DNA from: Amycolatopsis dendrobii
GTDB lineage: Bacteria; Actinomycetota; Actinomycetes; Mycobacteriales; Pseudonocardiaceae
DNA: 64,000 bases
Assembly: GCF_014145675.1 (NCBI RefSeq)
Contig: NZ_JACGZW010000005.1
Location: 434,001 to 498,000 of the forward strand
Direction: 5' to 3'
Within the stretch, counting starts at the first letter, position 1. Every line of letters begins with the position of its first letter. The notes under the pieces are model-generated. The model ran no database searches. It had not been told where the DNA came from and was given only the letters and a program-made list of their open reading frames with translations. Positions 8,852-16,045 of the stretch are shown piece after piece. Both the position numbers and the translations under genes were made by a program.

Positions 8852-9817
8852 ATGTCCGCCCCCGCCGCACCGCGGATCTTCATCAGCTACGCTCACGACA
8901 CCGCCGAGCATTACCAGCGGGTCGGGACCTTCGCCAGCTTCCTGCGCGCCCGGATCGGGCTCGACGTCCGGCTGGACCAGTGGGACGATTCCGCCCGGAT
9001 CGACTGGTCGGACTGGGCGATCAGGAACATCCTCGCCGCCGATTTCGTCCTGGTGATCGCCTCGCCGGACTACAAACGGCGCGCGAATGGCGAGGCTCCG
9101 GCCCACGAGGGCCGCGGTTCCCAGTTCGAGGCCAGGATCATGCGCGACGCACTCACCCGCGACCTGCACGGCGAGACGCGCCGCATCCTGCCGGTGGTGC
9201 TTCCCGGAGGCACCGTCGAGGACATCCCGTCGTTCCTGACCCCGTATTGCACCACGCATTACCGGGTTCCGGAATTCACCGACGACGGCGTCGCCGGGCT
9301 GATCTCGGCGATCACCGGGCGCAGCCAGAACGAACGCCCGGTGCGCGGAACCTGGCGCGGGGCAACGGATTCCGCACCCGGACCGGCACTGGCGACCGAA
9401 CTGCCGTGGCGCGAGAAGAGTGCGGACATCACCGCCGGCCCAGCGCGGATCGACGGGATCAGCTACGAGCACAGCGTCGTTTTCCGCACCGCCGGGCCGA
9501 CTTCCGGGGCGTGGGCGTTCGCGGAAATCGACCTCGGCGGCTCCTACGCGCATTTCACCGCGGTCGCCGGAGTGCTCGACGACGCCGAGGACGCCGCATT
9601 CCAGACCGGCCTGTTCTGCGTCCGGCTCGACGGGGAAATCCGCCACCTCGACCATTCCGCGTTCGGCAGCCCGCGGCACACCGAACTCGACGTCACCGGC
9701 GTCCGGCGGCTGCGGCTCGAGATCCGCCGCCCCGCGGCGGGCGTCGCTCCGGCGGGCCCCACTGCCCGGACGACCCGCCCAGCGGCGCTGGCCTGGGGAA
9801 ACCCGACGCTGCGCTAG
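8852..9817 (+). CDS. SEFIR-domain protein with C-terminal NPCBM-like domain
   Basis: A 321-residue protein without a signal peptide. Residues 7-150 form a SEFIR/TIR-like domain: RIFISYAHD, FASFLRARIGLDVRLDQWD, WAIRNILAADFVLVIASPDYKRR, SQFEARIMRD and RILPVVLPG. Residues about 195-320 fit an NPCBM/NEW2 carbohydrate-binding-like beta-sandwich (IDGISYEHSVVF, AEIDLGGSYAHFTAVAGVLD, TELDVTGVRRLRLEI, LAWGNPTL). NPCBM domains normally sit on secreted glycosidases, so their use in a cytosolic SEFIR protein suggests ligand sensing. It is divergently transcribed from the TIR cassette and probably shares its control region. ATG 8852 follows GAGGAG. Domain calls are from visible motifs only. Confidence 0.75.
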   Translation: MSAPAAPRIFISYAHDTAEHYQRVGTFASFLRARIGLDVRLDQWDDSARIDWSDWAIRNILAADFVLVIASPDYKRRANGEAPAHEGRGSQFEARIMRDALTRDLHGETRRILPVVLPGGTVEDIPSFLTPYCTTHYRVPEFTDDGVAGLISAITGRSQNERPVRGTWRGATDSAPGPALATELPWREKSADITAGPARIDGISYEHSVVFRTAGPTSGAWAFAEIDLGGSYAHFTAVAGVLDDAEDAAFQTGLFCVRLDGEIRHLDHSAFGSPRHTELDVTGVRRLRLEIRRPAAGVAPAGPTARTTRPAALAWGNPTLR

Positions 9818-9822
9818 TCAGC

Positions 9823-9845
9823 TGTTTCCTGCTTTCGAGGAAACA
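9823..9845 (+). terminator. Hairpin after the SEFIR gene
   Basis: TGTTTCCT (9823-9830) pairs with AGGAAACA (9838-9845) across a 7-nt loop, 5 bp after the SEFIR stop. The stem is only 8 bp and no U-run follows, so this is a weak or factor-assisted terminator. Confidence 0.4.
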
Positions 9846-10003
9846 GGAAACCCCTTTCGCCGCACGTTCCCGGATCGCATTCTGGGTGCACGCCGCTCAC
9901 TCCGGGCGGTTCGCCGAGAATCACGGAAATACCGTCGTCCGCGAAATACAGCTGTTTCGCGGCGGGGTTTTCCGTGCCTGGATCCGGGAGGGAGGTGCGG
10001 GAA

Positions 10004-10054
10004 ATGCAGACGCACGGAATCGTTCTCATCCTCACGCTGCTGGGCCTGGCCTGA
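10004..10054 (+). CDS. Possible 16-residue membrane-type micropeptide
   Basis: ATG 10004 to TGA 10052-10054 encodes MQTHGIVLILTLLGLA. GGGAGGTGCGGGAA ends directly before the ATG and includes a near-consensus Shine-Dalgarno. The peptide is hydrophobic after His4 and could sit in a membrane. No partner gene follows on this strand; the next feature is a hairpin shared with the opposite-strand BlaB-like gene. It may be a real micropeptide or chance; nothing beyond the ribosome-binding site supports it. Confidence 0.25.
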   Translation: MQTHGIVLILTLLGLA

Positions 10055-10063
10055 CGCGGAGAG

Positions 10064-10098
10064 CCGGCCGGATTCGCCGCGAGGGCGGATCCGGCCGG
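10064..10098. terminator. Terminator hairpin at the end of the BlaB-like gene
   Basis: CCGGCCGGATTCGCC (10064-10078) pairs with 10084-10098 over a 5-nt loop with a single G-U-type mismatch. It lies 5 bp beyond the stop of the minus-strand BlaB-like gene. Confidence 0.65.
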
Positions 10099-10103
10099 TC
10101 CGC

Positions 10104-11009
10104 TCATCCGCGAGCGCGCAAGTGGTCCCGCAACGACCGGGCCACCCGCGCCATCAAGATCTCCGCCTCCGGCTGGATCGCCGCGGGCACCCGGGATTCG
10201 GTGAGCGCCGCGACCGCGAACGACTGACCGTCGGAGTGCTCCACCACCCCGATCTCGTGCCGCAAGTTCACCAGCGTTCCCGTTTTCGAGGACCACTTCG
10301 CGGAATCCGACGCGAAATCCGGCGCGAGCCGTTGCCGCAGCAGGTTGTCGCCCATCAGCTCACGGACCCGCGCGGACACGTCCGGATCGATCTTCGACGG
10401 CGTCCACAGTGCAGTCAGCAGGTCGGCGAACGCACGGGCCGAACCGGAACTCGCGCGCGAAACATCCAGCTGCCGCACCGGATGCCCCTGTCCTTCGGTG
10501 ACCGCGCCGATCGCGAGCGAATGCGCGAGATGCACGTCGGCCGCGGCGAAGCGTTCCACCGGCGTATCGCTCAGCTCCCCCACTGAATGCCGCACCGAGA
10601 TGCCGGTGATGCCCCACTCCCGCACCGTCCGCGTGACCTCCGCGGGCGAGGTGAGGGCGAACAACTGGTCGGCCGCGGCGCTGTCGCTGATCGCGGAAGC
10701 CAGGTACATCAAGTCGGCCACCGCGAGCCGCGCCGGATGCCGGAAGCGCGACAGCCCGGTCGGCCCCGCGGTGTCGATGCGTTCGGGTTCGATCTCCACC
10801 TGCTGCGCGCCGTCCAGCTCGCCGCGCCGGATCCGGTCCTGCGTCACCGCCATGAGCGGGACCTTGACCAGCGACGCGGTCGCGAACTCCAGGTCGGGCT
10901 CGATCCCGATCTCGCGGCCGGACGCGAGATCCCGGACGAGGAACGAGCCGCGCAGCCCGCCTTCGTCGAGTTCGTCCCTCAGCCGCGCCAGCAGCGCCTC
11001 AGTGTTCAC
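10104..11009 (-). CDS. blaB: BlaB-like penicillin-recognising regulatory protein
   Basis: A 301-residue class A beta-lactamase-fold protein with no signal peptide. Active-site motifs are SLVK (Ser46-Lys49), SDS (108-110, where beta-lactamases have SDN) and KTG (242-244). No clear ExxxN omega-loop pair is seen. In Streptomyces cacaoi, BlaB is a cytoplasmic SxxK protein that, with the LysR activator BlaA, is needed to induce the beta-lactamase gene blaL; the same three-gene order occurs here. It follows the LysR gene by 4 bp when started at GTG 11009. An upstream GTG at 11036 would overlap the LysR gene by 23 bp, and neither start has a good ribosome-binding site. An alternative reading is a plain cytosolic serine hydrolase. 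Confidence 0.7.
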   Translation of the reverse strand: MNTEALLARLRDELDEGGLRGSFLVRDLASGREIGIEPDLEFATASLVKVPLMAVTQDRIRRGELDGAQQVEIEPERIDTAGPTGLSRFRHPARLAVADLMYLASAISDSAAADQLFALTSPAEVTRTVREWGITGISVRHSVGELSDTPVERFAAADVHLAHSLAIGAVTEGQGHPVRQLDVSRASSGSARAFADLLTALWTPSKIDPDVSARVRELMGDNLLRQRLAPDFASDSAKWSSKTGTLVNLRHEIGVVEHSDGQSFAVAALTESRVPAAIQPEAEILMARVARSLRDHLRARG

Positions 11010-11013
11010 GGCG

Positions 11014-11892
11014 TCAGTCTGCCGCAACGTTCGCACCGAGACAGCGCGCTATCGCCGCGCGCAACGGCGTCCGCACCCGATCGACGTCGTCGCCGAGCCC
11101 CGCCGCCACGTCGTATCCCCGCGCGAGCCGCACCCCGCCCACCGGACGCCACGCCAGGCCCAGTTCCCGCGCCTGATCCGCCGAGCACAGCAGCAGGTCC
11201 GCCGACCCGATCACGCTCGCCGCGGCCGTCGTCAGGGTCGCGGCGACCTCGACCTGCGCGGGCAGCAGCCCGGCCGCGTCGCGGGCGCGGAACACCCGGT
11301 CGCGGACATGCGGCACGTCGTCCTCCGGCTGCACCCACACCCGGCGGCGCGCACCGGGCGACCGGCCCGCACGCAGGGTTTCCAGGTACAGCACGGCTTC
11401 GTCCGGCTCGGCCTCGCCGGCCAGCCCGAGCGGCACCGTCCACACCCCGTCCTCCGGCGGCACCGCGACCAGCGCGGCCCGCACCTCCTGCGTCCGCACC
11501 AACTCGGCCCGCTCGGCCGGCCCGGCGACCCGGAACTCCAGGAACACCTCGACCGTCCGCGCCTGCGCTTCGAGTTCGGCGAGATCGCGCGTGGTCGACG
11601 TGTCCGGGACGGCCAGCCGCAACGGCCGCCGGCGCGCCCGCTGCGCGTCGTGTTCCATCGCCTCGGCGAGCCGGACCAGGCGCTGCGCGGACGGCAGCAG
11701 ATCCCGGCCGAACGGCGTGAGCCGCGCCCGCCGCGTCGACCGGTCGAACAGCCGCTCCCCCAGGTGCTTCTCGAGCGCGGCGATCCGGCGGCTCGCCACC
11801 GGCTGCGGGATCCGCGCGACCGCCGCGCCGCCGGTGAAGCTCCCCGCTTCGGTCACGCTCACGAACGCCTTGCAGCAGCCGACCAAGTCCAC
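11014..11892 (-). CDS. blaA: LysR-type activator, BlaA/AmpR-like
   Basis: A 292-residue LysR regulator with the DNA-binding helix-turn-helix at residues 1-60 (DLVGCCKAFVSVTEAGSFTG, then PQPVASRRIAALEKHLGERL) and an effector domain after residue 85. It is divergent from a class A beta-lactamase and followed by a BlaB-like gene, which is the BlaA-BlaB-BlaL layout of Streptomyces cacaoi and analogous to AmpR-AmpC. The codons GTG GTC GTG offer starts at 11898 and 11892; 11892 puts the DLxxC consensus at the N-terminus. A palindromic LysR box lies a few bases upstream. It probably activates the beta-lactamase when cell-wall fragments or beta-lactams are sensed. Confidence 0.82.
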   Translation of the reverse strand: MDLVGCCKAFVSVTEAGSFTGGAAVARIPQPVASRRIAALEKHLGERLFDRSTRRARLTPFGRDLLPSAQRLVRLAEAMEHDAQRARRRPLRLAVPDTSTTRDLAELEAQARTVEVFLEFRVAGPAERAELVRTQEVRAALVAVPPEDGVWTVPLGLAGEAEPDEAVLYLETLRAGRSPGARRRVWVQPEDDVPHVRDRVFRARDAAGLLPAQVEVAATLTTAAASVIGSADLLLCSADQARELGLAWRPVGGVRLARGYDVAAGLGDDVDRVRTPLRAAIARCLGANVAAD

Positions 11893-11903
11893 GACCACAG
11901 CCT

Positions 11904-11918
11904 ATGCCAGATTCGCAT
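11904..11918. promoter_or_regulatory. LysR box in the blaA-bla intergenic region
   Basis: ATGC-CAGATTC-GCAT is a perfect 4-bp palindrome of the T-N11-A class (T 11905, A 11917). It lies 11 bp upstream of the chosen LysR start and about 85 bp before the beta-lactamase start, the usual place for an AmpR-type site that both autorepresses and activates. Confidence 0.55.
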
Positions 11919-12003
11919 CATCTCGCACAAAAGTGTCTTGGCCCGCATGAACCGGCAGCGGGCACGCTGCTGGGGAGTTGATCGACTTCGGAGGGAGAAC
12001 CCC

Positions 12004-12888
12004 GTGTTCCGCAGGCTGACCCTGGCCGCGTTCGCATTGGTCGCGCTAGCCTCATGTGCCACACCAGCAACACCGGAATCGCCGGCGAGCGCCGCGCCGG
12101 CCGCGGCCAAGACTGTCGCGCAGCCGGATTTCGCCGCGCTGGAGAAGGCTTTCGACGCCCGGCTCGGCGTCTACGCGATCGACACCGGCGACGGCCGCGA
12201 GGTCGCCTATCACGCCGACGACCGCTTTGCCTACGCTTCCACGCACAAGGTGTTCAACGCGGCAGCGATCCTGCACCGAGGGGATGATCTGGCCCGCACG
12301 GTCACGATTCGGCAAAGCGATCTCGTGCCCAATTCCCCGATTACGGAGAAGCACATCGGGGAGCAGATGTCGTTACAGAGCGTCCTCGACGCTGCGCTGC
12401 GTTACAGCGACAACACGGCGGATAACCTCATGTTCCGCGAAATCGGCGGCCCCGCCGGGCTGGCTGCGGAGCTTCGCAGGCTGGGGGATACGGTCACCCG
12501 CGTGGACCGCATCGAGCCCGCTCTCAACGAGACGAGCCCTGGTGACGTCCGGGACACGACCACCCCGCGAGTCTGGGCCAAGGACCTGCGCGCCGTCGCC
12601 CTCGACTCGGGACTCCCGGCGGACAAGCAGGCCGTGCTCACCAAGATCATGCGCGCCAACACCACCGGCGCGCACGTGATCCGCGCGGGCGTGCCCGCCG
12701 GCTGGCAGGTCGCGGACAAGACCGGATCCGCCGATTACGCCACGCGCAACGACATCGCCGTGGTGTGGCCGCCGAACCGGGCCCCGATCGTGCTCGCCGT
12801 GCTGTCCGACCGCCCGCGGAAGGACGCGAAGTCCGACGACAAACTGATCGCGCAGGCCGCCGCCGCGGTCGTGAAGGCGTTGCAGTGA
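12004..12888 (+). CDS. bla: Class A beta-lactamase, lipoprotein form
   Basis: A 294-residue serine beta-lactamase that hydrolyses the beta-lactam ring outside the membrane. A short signal peptide ends in a lipobox LASC (Cys18), predicting a lipid anchor, followed by an Ala/Pro-rich linker to about residue 40. All class A motifs are present: STHK (Ser79-Lys82), SDN (135-137), ExxxN in EPALN (Glu171, Asn175) and KTG (239-241). GTG 12004 follows GGAGGGAG. It is divergent from the LysR gene and overlaps the VanY-like gene by GTGA, so hydrolysis of beta-lactams and trimming of peptidoglycan stems are expressed together. Spectrum cannot be read from sequence. Confidence 0.95.
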   Translation: MFRRLTLAAFALVALASCATPATPESPASAAPAAAKTVAQPDFAALEKAFDARLGVYAIDTGDGREVAYHADDRFAYASTHKVFNAAAILHRGDDLARTVTIRQSDLVPNSPITEKHIGEQMSLQSVLDAALRYSDNTADNLMFREIGGPAGLAAELRRLGDTVTRVDRIEPALNETSPGDVRDTTTPRVWAKDLRAVALDSGLPADKQAVLTKIMRANTTGAHVIRAGVPAGWQVADKTGSADYATRNDIAVVWPPNRAPIVLAVLSDRPRKDAKSDDKLIAQAAAAVVKALQ

Positions 12889-13406
12889 CCGGAATCTACC
12901 GAGTGGTCACCCACGTGCTCGCGGTGCTTTTCGTGCCGGTCGCGTGGGTGGTCGCGCGGGGCCGGGCACGGCACGTCGCGTGCCAGTGGGCACTGGGGGC
13001 CCGCTATCCGGCCGAAAACCTCGCCGGGTTGACGCCCGGCACGTACGCCGCGTTCACCGCGGCGCGCACCGAAGCCTTGTGGCGGCACGGAATCCTGCTC
13101 GGCCTGACGTCCGGTCACCGGGACGCCGCGACGCAGGCCGATCTGTTCCACGCCGAAGTGCAGCGCGCCGGTTCGCACGAGCTCGCCCTGCATCTCACGC
13201 TTCCGCCCGCGCAATCGCAGCACGTGCAAGGCGTCGCGCTCGACGTCCGGCCTTACGAAGGCGCGCAGTGGCTCGAAGTCCACGGTGGACGGTTCGGCCT
13301 GTATCGCGTGTACGACAACGAATGGTGGCACTTCGAGTACCACCCGGACGGCCGCCCGCAGCGGCTTCCGCACCCCGGTTTCGCCGCCACCCGCGCCGCC
13401 AGCTGA
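12885..13406 (+). CDS. VanY-like D,D-carboxypeptidase (M15 family)
   Basis: A 173-residue protein with an N-terminal hydrophobic stretch (residues 10-24, VLAVLFVPVAWVV) that could anchor it in the membrane. It has the zinc signature of M15/VanY peptidases: SGHRD (76-80), SxHxxGxAxD (Ser111, His113, Asp120) and EWWHF (His149, with Glu146 as probable base). Such enzymes remove the terminal D-Ala from peptidoglycan stem peptides. Its GTG overlaps the beta-lactamase stop (GTGA), indicating translational coupling. Removing pentapeptide tails while the beta-lactamase is induced would complement resistance; that link is inference. It is shorter than VanY itself and lacks a large N-terminal domain. 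Confidence 0.82.
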   Translation: MTGIYRVVTHVLAVLFVPVAWVVARGRARHVACQWALGARYPAENLAGLTPGTYAAFTAARTEALWRHGILLGLTSGHRDAATQADLFHAEVQRAGSHELALHLTLPPAQSQHVQGVALDVRPYEGAQWLEVHGGRFGLYRVYDNEWWHFEYHPDGRPQRLPHPGFAATRAAS

Positions 13407-13415
13407 GACTGGTCA

Positions 13416-13428
13416 GTCCACCGTGGAC
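13416..13428. repeat. GTCCAC-C-GTGGAC palindrome, copy 1
   Basis: A perfect 6-bp inverted repeat with a 1-bp centre, 10 bp after the VanY-like stop. It is one of four closely similar intergenic copies between 13.4 and 17.6 kb (others at 14350, 15984 and 17585). Confidence 0.6.
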
Positions 13429-13543
13429 CAGGCGGCGAGTCACGGATATGTGACGAAACCGGACAAGCCGTAACGAACCCCCGAGCCGGGCGATAAGCGG
13501 ATGTGCCCGGGGGTGTCCTGGGCCTGTCCCGAACGGAAATCGC

Positions 13544-14308
13544 ATGATTCGCCCGGTCTCGAACCGTCTCCTCCTGCGCTGCGGCGCCGTCGCGGCCGCC
13601 GCCGCGCTCGCGTGCACCGCCTGCTCCGGCTCCGGCTCCGGCGAGAACGCCGCCCAGCCGCCGGCCGCCGCGAGCTCGCCCGCCGCACCCGCCGCACCCG
13701 CCTCGCCCTCCGCCGCCCCGCTCGACGCCGCGACCGTCGGCGAAACCGTCAAGGCCGCGATGAAGAAGTCGACCGCGGTCCACGTCAAGGGCTCGAAGAG
13801 CGAAGACGGCAAGATGAAGGTCGACATGCAGTTCAACAAGGACAGCGTGAGCGGCTCGATCGAGAAGGACGGCGTCGAGGTCCCGATGCTGCGCGTCGGC
13901 GAGAAGGTCTGGATGCGGTTCAGCAAGTCGCTGACCAAGGAGGCCGGGCTGCCCGCCGAGGCCGCCGCGATGGTGAACGACAAGTGGGTGTCGCTCGACT
14001 CCCCGCTCGCCCAGGGCATGGGCGAGGTGTTCAAGCTGTTCATGGACTTCGACGTCTTCGTCGGTTCCATGGCCGACGACGTCGACAAGCCCGGCTACTC
14101 CGCGGCCGAACCCGCTGACGTGGCGGGCACTCCGGCGCTGCGCTACAAGAACGGCAGCCGGACGATCTTCCTCGAGGCCGCGGGCTCGCACCGCCTGCTG
14201 CGGCTCGAATCCCCCTCGGAAGGCACGATGGAATTCAGCGGCTGGGACCAGCCCGTCCCGGCGAAGGCCCCGCCCGCCGCGGAAATCTACTCCGGCCCCG
14301 GCTCCTGA
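13544..14308 (+). CDS. LppX/LprG-like lipoprotein, tandem copy 1
   Basis: A 254-residue predicted lipoprotein. The signal ends in a lipobox TAC (ALACTAC), then an Ala/Pro/Ser-rich linker to about residue 60. The globular part (ETVKAAMKKSTAVHVKG, MKVDMQFNKDSVSGSI, VPMLRVGEKVWMRF, GTPALRYKNGSRTIFLEA, RLLRLESPSEGTMEFSGW) has the strand order of the mycobacterial LppX/LprG fold, which holds acylated lipids at the cell envelope. The neighbouring gene at 14472 is a close paralogue, and the upstream 80 bp are also duplicated. The ligand is unknown. Confidence 0.75.
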   Translation: MIRPVSNRLLLRCGAVAAAAALACTACSGSGSGENAAQPPAAASSPAAPAAPASPSAAPLDAATVGETVKAAMKKSTAVHVKGSKSEDGKMKVDMQFNKDSVSGSIEKDGVEVPMLRVGEKVWMRFSKSLTKEAGLPAEAAAMVNDKWVSLDSPLAQGMGEVFKLFMDFDVFVGSMADDVDKPGYSAAEPADVAGTPALRYKNGSRTIFLEAAGSHRLLRLESPSEGTMEFSGWDQPVPAKAPPAAEIYSGPGS

Positions 14309-14349
14309 CCGGGCGGCCTCGCGCCCCGCTCGGGAGCGCGAGGCCTTCC

Positions 14350-14362
14350 GTCCACTGTGGAC
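14350..14362. repeat. GTCCAC-T-GTGGAC palindrome, copy 2
   Basis: A perfect 6-bp inverted repeat in the gap between the two lipoprotein genes, 41 bp after the first stop and just before the duplicated upstream segment. Confidence 0.6.
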
Positions 14363-14471
14363 GAAATGTCACGAATCCATGACGGCGGCGGACAAGCCGT
14401 AACGGACAGCCGGACCAGGCGATAAGCGGATGCGCCCGGGGACGTCCCAGGCCCGTCCGAACGGAAATCGC

Positions 14472-15215
14472 ATGATTCGCCCGGTCTCGCACCGTCTCCT
14501 CCTGCGCTACGGCATCCTGGCGGCCGCCGCCGCGCTCGTCTGCACCGCCTGTTCCGGCTCGGGCGGAAACACGGCCCAGCCGCTCGCCGGCGCGGCCGCC
14601 TCGGCCAGTCCGGCCGCGAGTTCGTCGGCGGCGCCGTCCGCCGACCCGCTCGACCCCTCGGCCATCAAGGCCGCGATGAAGAAGGCGACCGCGGTCCACG
14701 TCAAAGGCAGCGACGGCGGCACGACGTTCGACATGCAAATCAACAGGGACAGCGTGAGCGGCTCGATCACGAAGGACGGCGCTGAGGTGCCGCTGGTCCG
14801 CGTCGGCGACAAGGTCTGGATCAAGTTCACCCGCGGGATGGCCAAGATCTCCGGGCGTCCCGCCGGGGCCCGCTCGCCGCTGGACGGCAAGTGGGTGTCG
14901 ATGGACTCCCCGATGGCTCAGGGATTCGGCGAGGGGCTCAAGCTCTTCCTGGACTTCGACGTCTTCGTCAGCGGCATGGCCAGTGAAACCGACCAGCCCG
15001 GCTTCGGGACGGGTCACCCCGCCGACGCGGCAGGCACCTTGGCGCTGCGGTACGAGAACGACAGCACCACGATCTTCATCGAGGCCGTCGAACCGCACCG
15101 CTTGCTGCGGCTGGAGTCCCCGAAGCAAGGCACGATGGAGTTCAGCGGCTGGGACCAGCCCGTTCCGGCCAAGGCCCCGCCCGCCGACGAGATCTACTCC
15201 GGCCCCGGCTCCTGA
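14472..15215 (+). CDS. LppX/LprG-like lipoprotein, tandem copy 2
   Basis: A 247-residue lipoprotein closely similar over its whole length to the gene at 13544: same signal MIRPVS.RLLLR, same lipobox CTAC, same SVSGSI, VHVKG, DFDVFV and GTMEFSGWDQPVPAKAP segments. It differs mainly in the linker and in a shortened middle. The leader from about 14390 (GGACAAGCCGTAACG, GGCGATAAGCGGATG, GTCC...GAACGGAAATCGC) repeats that at 13461, so promoter and gene were copied together. Envelope lipid binding is inferred from the fold only. Confidence 0.75.
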   Translation: MIRPVSHRLLLRYGILAAAAALVCTACSGSGGNTAQPLAGAAASASPAASSSAAPSADPLDPSAIKAAMKKATAVHVKGSDGGTTFDMQINRDSVSGSITKDGAEVPLVRVGDKVWIKFTRGMAKISGRPAGARSPLDGKWVSMDSPMAQGFGEGLKLFLDFDVFVSGMASETDQPGFGTGHPADAAGTLALRYENDSTTIFIEAVEPHRLLRLESPKQGTMEFSGWDQPVPAKAPPADEIYSGPGS

Positions 15216-15255
15216 AGTTCTGCCGGGCGGGCGAACGAGTGCGACACTGCCCGAG

Positions 15256-15981
15256 ATGATCGGTCTGCTGTATCCCACCCGCGATTGCGCCGAAGACGAC
15301 TTCACCGCCCTGGCCGGATGTCTCGATGCCCGGCCGGGCGTGGAGTTCGCCTACGTGCCCTGGGCTCGGCGCGTGGTCGAGCGCGAGAACGTCCGGACCG
15401 CCGTGCGCGAGCTGAGCGAGCCGGACCGGCTGGTCGCGACGGCGGCGAAGTTCAGGACGTCCCCGCGCGTGGTCAGCTGGGCGTGCACGAGCTGCAGTTT
15501 CATCGACGGCGTCGCCGTGGCCAAGACGCAGACCGACGCCTTGACGGACGCGCTGGGTGTCCCAGCGAGCAGCACGTCGCTGGCGTTCCTCGCCGCCGCG
15601 CACCGGCTCGGTCTCAAACGGATCTCGCTCGCTTCGGTGTACGCGCCGGAGATCACCGACGCGTTCTCGGCGTTCCTCGCCGAGGAAGACATCGCGACCG
15701 TGCACGCCGTGTCGGCCGACGCCGGTTCGGATCGCGACCTGGCGACGTGGGACAACGCCCGCATCCGCGATCTGGTCGATTCCGCGGCCTCCTCGGACGC
15801 CCAAGCCGTCCTGCTTCCGGAGACCGCCCTGCACACCGCGCCGCTGCTCGCGGAGCTCGAAAACCGCGCGGGCAAACCCGTGCTGACCGCGACGCAGGTG
15901 ACGCTCTGGCACTGCCTCACCCTGCTCGGCCGACCGGCCGCCGGACCCGGTCTCGGCACGCTGCTCGCCCACCCGCATTGA
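15256..15981 (+). CDS. Asp/Glu racemase-fold enzyme (maleate isomerase/AMDase-like)
   Basis: A 241-residue cytosolic protein of the Asp/Glu racemase superfamily. The first cysteine motif VVSWACTSCSFIDG corresponds to the CTSxS loop of maleate cis-trans isomerases and arylmalonate decarboxylases. The second half has SLAFLAAAHRLGLKRISLAS and LPETALHT, where racemases usually carry their second catalytic cysteine; here no Cys is present, as in single-cysteine decarboxylases or in diverged members. The substrate is therefore undecided. ATG 15256 has no strong ribosome-binding site; it follows the lipoprotein stop by 40 bp and may belong to the same transcript. Confidence 0.65.
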   Translation: MIGLLYPTRDCAEDDFTALAGCLDARPGVEFAYVPWARRVVERENVRTAVRELSEPDRLVATAAKFRTSPRVVSWACTSCSFIDGVAVAKTQTDALTDALGVPASSTSLAFLAAAHRLGLKRISLASVYAPEITDAFSAFLAEEDIATVHAVSADAGSDRDLATWDNARIRDLVDSAASSDAQAVLLPETALHTAPLLAELENRAGKPVLTATQVTLWHCLTLLGRPAAGPGLGTLLAHPH

Positions 15982-15983
15982 TT

Positions 15984-15996
15984 GTCCACTATGGAC
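15984..15996. repeat. GTCCAC-T-ATGGAC palindrome, copy 3
   Basis: Inverted repeat with one mismatch, 2 bp after the racemase-like stop and 50 bp before the VOC gene. Confidence 0.5.
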
Positions 15997-16045
15997 ACAT
16001 AAGATCCCGGGCATAACCGCGGCCGATCGCGGGTAACTCCCGATC

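Noticed and set aside
2581..9817. Prophage or integrative element around the TIR cassette
   Set aside because: No integrase, tRNA, att-like direct repeat or phage structural gene is visible at the borders.
10345..12003. Open frame upstream of and continuous with the beta-lactamase
   Set aside because: The extension is the shadow of blaB and blaA. GTG 12004 with GGAGGGAG and a lipoprotein signal is the true start.
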